This document shows positions 55,415-64,000 of a stretch of 64,000 nucleotides of DNA, piece by piece. Origin of the DNA: Acidobacteria bacterium Mor1 (lineage in GTDB: Bacteria > Acidobacteriota > Polarisedimenticolia > Polarisedimenticolales > Polarisedimenticolaceae); NCBI GenBank assembly GCA_001664505.1, contig CP011806.1:5323873-5387872 (forward strand), written 5' to 3'. A program made the position numbers and the translations under genes. Numbering within the stretch: the stretch's first letter is position 1; every line of letters begins with the position of its first letter. The notes below the pieces were generated by a model that saw only the letters and a list, made by a program, of their open reading frames with translations, had not been told where the DNA came from and ran no database searches.

Positions 55415-57847
55415 CTAGAAGGTGCGCGAACGATACGACAACGTGACCACCGTCAGTGAGCTGATCGGCATCAGCACCGCCGCGATCAGCGGGTTGATCA
55501 ACCCCGCCACGGCCAGACCGCCGGTGACCAGATTGTACGCCAGCGAGGCCGCCATGTTGCGGCGAACCACGCCCATGGCTCGCCGGGAGCCGTCGATCAG
55601 CTCGACCAGCGGCGCGAGCCCGGGGCGGCTCAGATAGACGTCGGCGGCGCTCAGGCTGGCCTCGGCACCCCCCTGGACCGCCACGCCGACGTCGGCCGCC
55701 GAGAGGGCCGCGGTGTCGTTGACCCCGTCGCCGACCATGATCAGGGAGCCTTCGTCCCGGCGCAGAGCCTGGACGTGGCGGGCCTTGTCTTCCGGGGCGA
55801 CCCGCCCGTGAACCGCCTCATCCTCGAGGCCCAGGGTGCGGCCGATCGCCCGGGCGACCCGGGGATCGTCGCCGGAGATCATGCCCAGGTCGAAGCCCCG
55901 TTCCCGCAGGGCTTCCAGGGCGCCTGCCGCATCGGCTCGCAACGGGTCGCCGATTCCGGCGACGGAGACGACCTCCCCGTCCACGGCAATGCAGACCGGG
56001 GAGAGACCGGAAGCGATGACGTCACGCTCCCAGCCGGCTGCCCGAGAGGGGAGGCCGTCCGGCGCGGTGAAGGTGGCGCTTCCGATGCGTACTTCCCGGC
56101 CTTCGCAGCGGCCCGCGACCCCTTCGCCCGGGGCGTAGCGGATCCCCGAGCAGGCCACCGGGGCGCCGGCGCGCTCCCGTCCGGCCTCGACGAACGCGTG
56201 GGCGATCGGGTGGGCGACGCCCAGTTCCAGGGCGGCCGCGTAGCGGATGGTGTCGCGATCACCATGCAGCTCGATGAGCTCGGTGCGTCCTTCGGTCAGG
56301 GTGCCGGTCTTGTCCAGCAGCAGCCGGCCGTGGCGTGCCAGGGTTTCGATGGCCTCGCCCCCCTTGATCAGGATTCCCTTGCGGGCCGCCCGGCCGATGG
56401 CCGCGACCAGGGCCAAGGGCGTGGCGAGGCCGAGGGCGCAGGGGCAGGTCACGATCAGGAGGGCGATGGCGTTCTCTACCGCCGCGTCGGGGTCGACCCA
56501 CCACCAGCCGAGTAGCGTCGCCGCGGCCACGCTGAGCACCACCAGAACGAAGCGGTGGGCCACACGGTCGGCCAGGCGCACGACGCGCGGACGGTCCCGG
56601 GCGAAGGACTCGACCAGGTTCATCAGCCGTCCGACCCGGGTCTCCGCGCCGGTGCTGTCGACCCGGATGCGCAAGGGGGAGCCGAGGTTGGTCGTACCGG
56701 CGAAGACCCGGTCCCCGGGTTCGACGTTGACCGGCTCCGATTCACCGCTGAGCAGGGACAGGTCGAGACTCGAACGCCCGTCCTGGACTTCGCCGTCGCC
56801 GGGGATGCTCTCTCCGGGCAGCACCTCGACCCGGTCACCGGATTCGAGTGCCTCGACCGGGACATCCTCCAGGGAGCCGTTCCGCTGCACCCGATGCACG
56901 ACCCCGGGGGTCAACCCGTAGAGCAGGGCGACGGCATCGTGGGCCGCGTGTTGCTGGCGCTGCATCACGTAGCGTCCGACCAGCAGCAGGAAGATCACCG
57001 CGGTCAACGACTCGAAGTAGGTTTCCCCGGCGCCGCGCACGGTGTTGACCGCACCCCAGATCGTCCCGGCGGCCAGGGCCAGCGCAACCGGCAGATCCAT
57101 GTGCATCACGCCGGTACGGATCGACGCCCGGGCGCCGGCGAAGAAGGTGCGGCCGGGCCAGATCACCGCCAGCAGCGTCAGCCCCAACCCCGACCAGCGG
57201 AACAGTTCCCGGTACTCCGCCTCCATCCGGTCGAACATCCCGGCGAAGAGGGCGAAGGACATCAACATCACGTTGGCCGCGAGAGCTCCAGCCACGGCCA
57301 TACGCACCAGCAGACGGCGGGATTCCCTGCGGCGGATCTCGTCGAGGGGGGAGCCGACGTAGGGACGCGGCGTGTAGCCCAGGGAATCGAGGGTCTCGGC
57401 GATCCGGGACAGCCCGACCCGGGAGGGATCCCAGACGACCTGGGCACGCTTGCGGCCGAAATCGACCTGGATCGAGTTGATCCCGTCGACGACCCGGGGC
57501 GTGTGCTCGATCAGCCAGATGCAGGCAGCGCAGTGCATGCCCTCGAGTTGCAGCTCGATGCGCCGCAGGTTGCCGGGAAGCTCTTCGACGTGGCGCTGTT
57601 GAAAGGCGTCATGGTCGAAGGTGGCGAAGCTGCCCCCATCGGGGTTGGCCTGCAGGCCGGCTTCTTCGTCTCCCCGAAGCGAGTAGTAGCGGTCGAGGCC
57701 GAAGCCGCGGATGGTCTCGTAGACTGCGCGGCAGCCGGCACAGCAGAACTGGTGTTCCGCTTCGGCATCGTAGAGACCGGCCGGAACCGGCAGCCCGCAA
57801 TGATCGCAGGCGTCGGGAGCCAGCGGCTCCTGGCGCAGCACGCTCAC
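55415..57847 (-). CDS. ccoI: Copper-transporting P1B-type ATPase CcoI
   Basis: An 810-residue heavy-metal ATPase for cbb3 assembly. N-terminal metal-binding cysteines occur as CDHCGLP near 14, CCAGC near 37, and an HMA domain with MHCAAC near 105. The transmembrane copper site is TCPCALG near 467. The P-type catalytic motifs are DKTGT near 514, a TGES-type loop as LSGESEP, and GDGVND near 703. The start is GTG 57847, overlapping the SafE gene stop by four bases; a second GTG at 57841 is possible. CcoI supplies copper to CcoN across the inner membrane. Confidence 0.93.
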   Translation of the reverse strand: MSVLRQEPLAPDACDHCGLPVPAGLYDAEAEHQFCCAGCRAVYETIRGFGLDRYYSLRGDEEAGLQANPDGGSFATFDHDAFQQRHVEELPGNLRRIELQLEGMHCAACIWLIEHTPRVVDGINSIQVDFGRKRAQVVWDPSRVGLSRIAETLDSLGYTPRPYVGSPLDEIRRRESRRLLVRMAVAGALAANVMLMSFALFAGMFDRMEAEYRELFRWSGLGLTLLAVIWPGRTFFAGARASIRTGVMHMDLPVALALAAGTIWGAVNTVRGAGETYFESLTAVIFLLLVGRYVMQRQQHAAHDAVALLYGLTPGVVHRVQRNGSLEDVPVEALESGDRVEVLPGESIPGDGEVQDGRSSLDLSLLSGESEPVNVEPGDRVFAGTTNLGSPLRIRVDSTGAETRVGRLMNLVESFARDRPRVVRLADRVAHRFVLVVLSVAAATLLGWWWVDPDAAVENAIALLIVTCPCALGLATPLALVAAIGRAARKGILIKGGEAIETLARHGRLLLDKTGTLTEGRTELIELHGDRDTIRYAAALELGVAHPIAHAFVEAGRERAGAPVACSGIRYAPGEGVAGRCEGREVRIGSATFTAPDGLPSRAAGWERDVIASGLSPVCIAVDGEVVSVAGIGDPLRADAAGALEALRERGFDLGMISGDDPRVARAIGRTLGLEDEAVHGRVAPEDKARHVQALRRDEGSLIMVGDGVNDTAALSAADVGVAVQGGAEASLSAADVYLSRPGLAPLVELIDGSRRAMGVVRRNMAASLAYNLVTGGLAVAGLINPLIAAVLMPISSLTVVTLSYRSRTF

Positions 57848-58566
57848 CGTTGGCTCGCACAGCAGGATGGGGCGGCGTGGATGTCGACCGGTTCGGCGGC
57901 GCGCAGCGGCGGCATGTCGAATCGAGAGGAGATGGTCAGCAATCCGACCACCACAAGCGCGGTCGCCGTCAGCGCCGGAACGAAGCGCAGCGCCGGCCCG
58001 GCAAGGCGGCGGGCCAGCACGCCCAGAGCGGTCAGGACCGGCAGGGTGCCCAGCCAGAAGGCGACCATCAGGGCCGCGCCGTTCCAGGCCGATCCGCTGC
58101 CTGCCGCGGTCACGACGAAGGCGTAGAGCCAGCCGCAGGGCAGCAGGGTCGACGCCGCGCCGATCGCCAGGGCCCGGGGCATCGGAGGCACGCCCTCGAG
58201 GGAACGGTGAACGGCGGCGGACAGCCGGCGCAGAAACCCGGGAGGTTGGAAACGCGCCAGCCGTATTCCCGACAGGCGCAGCAACGACACCAGTCCGAAG
58301 GCGACCATCGCCCCGCCGGCCGCGGCCAGAGCCAGACGCTGCACGCCGAACACCGCGCCGCCGAAGTCGAGAGCGGAGCCGACCACCCCGGCCACGAGCC
58401 CCAGGGCGGTGTAGCTCAGCAGGCGCCCACCGTGGTACACCGCGACCCGACCGGCCGAGGGGCCGCGGGTACCCACGGCAAAGGCGACGAAGGGCCCGCA
58501 CATTCCGGCGCAGTGCAGCGAGCCGGTCAGGCTCGCGACCAGTACCGTGAGGAACAGTGCGGTCAT
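57844..58566 (-). CDS. Sulfite-exporter TauE/SafE-like membrane protein (cco cluster)
   Basis: A 240-residue six-helix membrane protein. The opening SLTGSLHCAGMCGPFVAFAVG, with Cys residues at the first helix end, is the signature of the SafE-like (DUF2202-type) subfamily that sits in cbb3 oxidase clusters between ccoH and ccoI. SLLRLSGIRL and a CGWLYAFVV stretch follow. It is transcribed within the cco operon with 4-base overlaps on both sides. Its function is unproven. Copper or sulphur-compound handling during assembly is commonly suggested. Confidence 0.87.
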   Translation of the reverse strand: MTALFLTVLVASLTGSLHCAGMCGPFVAFAVGTRGPSAGRVAVYHGGRLLSYTALGLVAGVVGSALDFGGAVFGVQRLALAAAGGAMVAFGLVSLLRLSGIRLARFQPPGFLRRLSAAVHRSLEGVPPMPRALAIGAASTLLPCGWLYAFVVTAAGSGSAWNGAALMVAFWLGTLPVLTALGVLARRLAGPALRFVPALTATALVVVGLLTISSRFDMPPLRAAEPVDIHAAPSCCASQR

Positions 58567-59060
58567 TGCCGTGCGTCCCGAGGTTCGGTCACGACGCTCT
58601 TGCGGAAGCGGTCGACGTAGAGGTCATCCCCCCGTTCGATCCGCACCCGGAATTCCCAGACGCCGGCACGTTGCAGGGGAAGCAGGTCGCTGTAGAGACC
58701 GTCTCCTTGATGAGGAAGCTCCCAGCCCCGGAGGTCGCCGAGCCGGGCGTTGTGGAACCCTTCCAGGTGCACGCGGGCATCGTCGATCGCCGCGCCCAGT
58801 TCATCGACCGCTTCCAGGCGCAGTTCGACCTGGCCACGGGTCGTCGCCGGCAGAGCCCGTAGCTTGACCTCCCAGCCGAGGGCCTCGCTTTGTTGCCGTT
58901 CCCGCTTGAGGGCATCCCACTCCAACGCCTTGCGTTCGTATTCGGGCTCCAGGGCGAAGGACGGGTCGCTGGAGGCGATGACGATCATGGCCGCCTGGAT
59001 ACCCACCGACAGCAGCAGCAGACCCACGACCAGGCCGATCCAGACTCTTCCGTTGTTCAT
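58563..59060 (-). CDS. ccoH: cbb3 oxidase accessory protein CcoH (FixH)
   Basis: A 165-residue protein with a single N-terminal membrane helix (VWIGLVVGLLLLSVGIQAA) and a beta-sandwich domain in the periplasm. The FixH-like sequence includes SDPSFALEPEYERKALEWD just after the helix. RIERGDDLYVDRFRKSVV ends it. Its start overlaps the ccoG stop (ATGA). FixH/CcoH stabilises the oxidase complex and helps insert CcoP. Sequence conservation in this family is low, so the helix position and operon order weigh in the call. Confidence 0.88.
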   Translation of the reverse strand: MNNGRVWIGLVVGLLLLSVGIQAAMIVIASSDPSFALEPEYERKALEWDALKRERQQSEALGWEVKLRALPATTRGQVELRLEAVDELGAAIDDARVHLEGFHNARLGDLRGWELPHQGDGLYSDLLPLQRAGVWEFRVRIERGDDLYVDRFRKSVVTEPRDARQ

Positions 59061-60478
59061 CGTGTGCCTCCCTGCGGCATGTTGCCGCGGTTGCCGCCGG
59101 AGTAGAGCGGCCCCATCAGGTGGTGGGGGAAATTGCGGTCGAATTCGGCGCCGTCCTCGACACGGACGCCGATGTCGGCGCGGCCCTCGGCGAACCGGTC
59201 CGGCGCGACGGTCAGGTGCAGGGTGATCTGGCCCGAGGCTCCCGGTTCCAGCAGCAGCGGCAGGTCGCCGCTCCGTTGTTCCCGGACGCCGTCGACGGTG
59301 ACCCGGTAGCTCCGGGCCGACTCATCCCGGTTGACGATCTTGATCAGCAGGGTGCTGGTGATGTCCCCCGAGGGCAGCACCTGGTAGGGCTGGCCCCGAT
59401 GCCGGAGGAAGGAAACGTCGGCGCTGCCCTTCTTGGCCAGGGTCAGGCTGAACAGGCTTACCAGCACGATCAGCGCCAACGGATAGACCACCACCCGAGC
59501 CCGGAGCAGCCGGGAGCGGCCTTCTTCCATCGCCTGCTGGGAGCTGTAGCGGATCAGGCCGCGGGGCTTGCCCACCTTGTCCATGATCGTGTCGCAGGCG
59601 TCGATGCACTGAGCGCAACCGATGCACTCGAGCTGCAGGCCGTCGCGGATATCGATGCCGGTGGGGCAGGTGACGACGCAGGCCTTGCAGTCGATGCAGT
59701 CTCCGGTACTTGCCGGAGCGTCTTTCTTGAGCTTGCCCCGGGGTTCCCCCCGTTTCACGTCATACCCGATGATCAGCGATTGACGATCGAGCAGCACCGA
59801 CTGGAAGCGGCCGTAGGGGCAAGCCAGGGTGCACATCTGCTCACGGAAGAAGCAGAAGTCGATCATCATCAGCAGCGTCGTTCCAGCCATCACCAGAAAG
59901 GCCGCCGGATGAGACAGCGGGCTCTGCCGCACCCACTGAGCCAGGGTCTCCACCCCGACGAAATAGGCCAGGAACACGTGGGCCAGGAACATCGAGATCA
60001 GGAGAAAGGTCAGGTACTTGCCGATAGCACGTGGGGCGCTCAGCGGGACCCGGCCGCCGGACTTGTAGTGCTTGCCGTCGAAGAAGCGCTCCACCGGCCG
60101 GTAGACCAGCTCCATGTAGACCGTCTGGGGGCAGCCCCACCCGCACCACACCCGGCCGAAGAGCGCCGTCAGCAGGAAGATCGTGACGAAGATCGTCAGC
60201 AGCAGGAAGGCCAGCAACAGGGTGTCGGTGGGCAGGAAGGTGCGGCCGAAGAAGGTGAACTGCCGGTTCGGCAGATCGAGCAGCATCGCCGGCTTGCCGT
60301 TGATGCGGATATAGGGCAATGCCGCGAACAGAACGATCAGGGCATACCCGACCGCCTTGCGCCCGATCAGGAATCGTCCCGGGGAGAGGCGCGGACGGAG
60401 CCAGCGGCGCGATCCGTCCTTGTTCAAGGTCGCCAGGACCCGCTCTTCGGCGGTTGGGATCGAGTGTGGGTTGCTCAT
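59057..60478 (-). CDS. ccoG: cbb3 oxidase accessory iron-sulphur protein CcoG (FixG)
   Basis: A 473-residue membrane ferredoxin-like protein. Five hydrophobic segments include AVGYALIVLFAALPYIRI near the start. The GRVWCGWGCPQTVYMEL motif lies between segments two and three, and 4Fe-4S cysteines are seen in CIDCKACVVTCPTG and CIGCAQCIDACD. A C-terminal periplasmic beta domain completes it (TVDGVREQRSGDLPL). CcoG reduces copper for CcoN maturation. The start is uncertain. The ATG at 60478 is used here; a GTG at 60496 has no better ribosome binding site. Confidence 0.93.
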   Translation of the reverse strand: MSNPHSIPTAEERVLATLNKDGSRRWLRPRLSPGRFLIGRKAVGYALIVLFAALPYIRINGKPAMLLDLPNRQFTFFGRTFLPTDTLLLAFLLLTIFVTIFLLTALFGRVWCGWGCPQTVYMELVYRPVERFFDGKHYKSGGRVPLSAPRAIGKYLTFLLISMFLAHVFLAYFVGVETLAQWVRQSPLSHPAAFLVMAGTTLLMMIDFCFFREQMCTLACPYGRFQSVLLDRQSLIIGYDVKRGEPRGKLKKDAPASTGDCIDCKACVVTCPTGIDIRDGLQLECIGCAQCIDACDTIMDKVGKPRGLIRYSSQQAMEEGRSRLLRARVVVYPLALIVLVSLFSLTLAKKGSADVSFLRHRGQPYQVLPSGDITSTLLIKIVNRDESARSYRVTVDGVREQRSGDLPLLLEPGASGQITLHLTVAPDRFAEGRADIGVRVEDGAEFDRNFPHHLMGPLYSGGNRGNMPQGGTR

Positions 60479-60573
60479 GGTGCGACTCGCTTCCACCTCG
60501 AGGGGAGCGGCGTCGCGCGTCGCCGCTCCCGGTTCTTGTCAAACGGTGTACAGGCGTGGCCGGGCCCGCCTGC

Positions 60574-61182
60574 TTACTCGCCGGCGTTCTCGTCGATGCC
60601 GGCGGCCGACGCTGCGGGCCAGGCGGGAATCGGATCGCCCTCGGGCGCCTTGCCCGGCAGCGGGTTCTCGCGGAGATGGGCCACGTAGGAGCTGACCAGC
60701 ACCAACTGGGTTTCGGTGAACTGGTCTCCCCAGGCAGGCATGCCCTTGGTGGTGATCCCGGTGCGGATCACCTCGGCAATGTCGGTGACCCCCTTGACGT
60801 TCTTCCAGTGATCGTCGGTCAGGTTGGGCCCGACACTGCCGGAACCGTCCGCCAGGTGGCACTGGGAGCACTTGCCCTTGAACAGGCCCTTCATCGCCAG
60901 CATGGCGTTCTCGTCTTCCATCATCCGCAGGATCGTCGGTTCGTCGACGCTGAGGTCCCCGTAGGTAGCCAGCAGCTTCTCGGCGTAGGCCGCCTGCTCG
61001 GCTTCCAGGGCGTCGAGGATCGAGGGGCCGTTGCCGATGTGGTACCAGAGCACGTAGGGGAAGGCGAACAGGGCCGACAGGACGAACATCCAGACCCACC
61101 AGGCGGGCATCGGGTTGTCGTACTCGCGGATCCCGTCGTACTCGTGATCGAACAGCTTGTCGTGATAAGGCTCTTCGGCCAT
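60574..61182 (-). CDS. ccoP: cbb3 cytochrome oxidase subunit III, CcoP-like (mono-haem)
   Basis: A 202-residue membrane-anchored cytochrome c. GGAGGAACCC precedes the ATG. A CcoP N terminus is recognisable (YDGIREYDNPMPAWWVWMFVLS, then a helix), followed by one c-type haem site CSQCH at 105-109 and a distal Met in TTKGMPAWG. Typical CcoP has two haem c sites; this one has a single site. The C terminus is Ala/Pro-rich. CcoP passes electrons from a soluble cytochrome to CcoO and CcoN. Confidence 0.92.
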   Translation of the reverse strand: MAEEPYHDKLFDHEYDGIREYDNPMPAWWVWMFVLSALFAFPYVLWYHIGNGPSILDALEAEQAAYAEKLLATYGDLSVDEPTILRMMEDENAMLAMKGLFKGKCSQCHLADGSGSVGPNLTDDHWKNVKGVTDIAEVIRTGITTKGMPAWGDQFTETQLVLVSSYVAHLRENPLPGKAPEGDPIPAWPAASAAGIDENAGE

Positions 61183-61193
61183 GGGTTCCTCCG

Positions 61194-61393
61194 CTACTCC
61201 GGACGGGTGGCGTGGTCGACGCCTTGGGGTTCGTCTTCCAGCGGGATGCGTGATGCGCGCTGGAACATTTTCGATTTGCTGAAGCAGAGCCACAGCACCA
61301 GGCCGGTGAAGGAGATGAAGAAGACCAGCATCAGCACGGTCTTGATCTGGGTCACCGCGGACTCGGTAATGGCCAGGAGGGCGATGGCGGCGT

Positions 61394-61397
<4 letters not shown>
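61194..61397 (-). CDS. ccoQ: cbb3 oxidase subunit CcoQ-like
   Basis: A 67-residue single-helix protein (TQIKTVLMLVFFISFTGLVLWLCF) with a polar C-terminal tail (SKMFQRASRIPLEDEPQG), as in CcoQ/FixQ subunits. The hydrophobic core and the RASRIPLED tail support the call, but short membrane proteins are weakly conserved. The ATG overlaps the ccoNO stop (ATGA). CcoQ stabilises the CcoNOP complex. Confidence 0.85.
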
Positions 61398-63649
<2,252 letters not shown>

Positions 63650-64000
63650 CGGACTCGTTTCCTCCCCGTCGAAAACACCTTGATTCCGAGGCGCCCCGGG
63701 ACCCTTCGACCCGCCCGGGGAACGTCAAAATAGCGACGAAACAGGGGGCTTCCTCGGGGCAAAAGGGATGGACTCGATCTACTTTCAGCTCGTTCGGGCG
63801 CGGCGGGAAACCGGCGGGTTTGCTATTCGCCGAACCGGTCCCGGCCCCGTGGTGCGAACGGTTTTCGTTCGCTCCTGAATTCGGCTCTCAGGTCGGAATG
63901 GTTATTGGGTCGCAGTCGCTAGCGAGAACGCCGCGGGCAGGCCGAAACTCCGACCGGATTGGTCTCGTTTGGACAGGCGGGGCTGCTGCGGATCAGGCCG
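63650..64000. other. Region upstream of the cbb3 operon, no gene seen
   Basis: These 351 bases hold no credible coding region. They contain the leader of the oxidase operon with GGAGG near 63661, a CCCCGGG/CCCGGGG dyad near 63693-63720, and a perfect hairpin at 63854-63872. I looked for an FNR-type TTGAT-N4-ATCAA box and a sigma-54 promoter and saw neither. Base composition is lower in GC than the genes. Confidence 0.5.
63854..63872. other. Perfect hairpin far upstream of ccoNO
   Basis: GCGAACG and CGTTCGC form a 7-base-pair stem around loop GTTTT. No T-run follows on either strand. It may be a terminator of a gene beyond the window edge or a regulatory site. Confidence 0.35.

Noticed and set aside
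63650-64000. FNR or sigma-54 control site before the oxidase operon
   Set aside because: I looked for TTGAT-N4-ATCAA and TGGCAC-N5-TTGC and saw no match.

Overview
The window is GC-rich, gene-dense bacterial chromosome. The gene content suggests an Acidobacteriota-like organism. The pointers are two tandem VWFA-type secreted proteins of the kind common in that phylum, three large Ser/Thr kinases with TPR arrays, an ECF sigma factor beside such a kinase, several multidomain secreted peptidases, and Kelch and LolA-like envelope proteins. This is inference from content, not from a marker gene. I see no rRNA, tRNA, CRISPR array, insertion sequence or phage gene.

Layout. 1-9014: a partial secreted protein, then two convergent giant regulators with related C-terminal halves (GAF, sigma-54 AAA+, Fis HTH). 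The first of them (407-5236) also carries an N-terminal Ser/Thr kinase, a second ATPase and TPRs. 9065-13420: a CPBP membrane protease, a STAS protein, an unknown membrane protein, a LolA-like protein overlapping the ribosome-rescue factor ArfB, and a tiny flagellar-rod-like protein. 13604-23617: a secreted-protein block with ChaN-PDZ, an M1/M28/PDZ fusion, two VWFA proteins and a metzincin with PKD and GEVED domains. 23825-30202: a thioredoxin-like protein, a hydrolase, a methyltransferase, small proteins, a SnoaL-cyclophilin fusion and a Kelch protein. 30328-34482: a Wzz-like protein and a TPR kinase.

34493-43126 (minus) is a seven-gene operon for a staphyloxanthin-type C30 carotenoid glycosyl ester: CrtN, aldehyde dehydrogenase, CrtP, acyltransferase, glycosyltransferase, then both halves of an ABC-2 transporter. 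It has a good sigma-70-type promoter overlapped by a perfect inverted repeat. 43394-45765 holds a radical SAM protein, DUF427, DUF1820 and TspO. 45819-54301 holds two S8 peptidases, one ending in 27 tandem hexapeptides, around an ECF sigma factor and TPR kinase pair.

54477-63649 (minus) is a cbb3 oxidase operon: fused ccoNO, ccoQ, ccoP, ccoG, ccoH, a SafE-like gene, ccoI and ccoS. Its last gene, translationally coupled to ccoS, is a membrane-anchored redoxin whose active-site cysteine codon is an in-frame TGA followed by a bSECIS-like hairpin. This is a selenoprotein that ordinary gene calling would split in two. I consider it the most notable discovery in the window.
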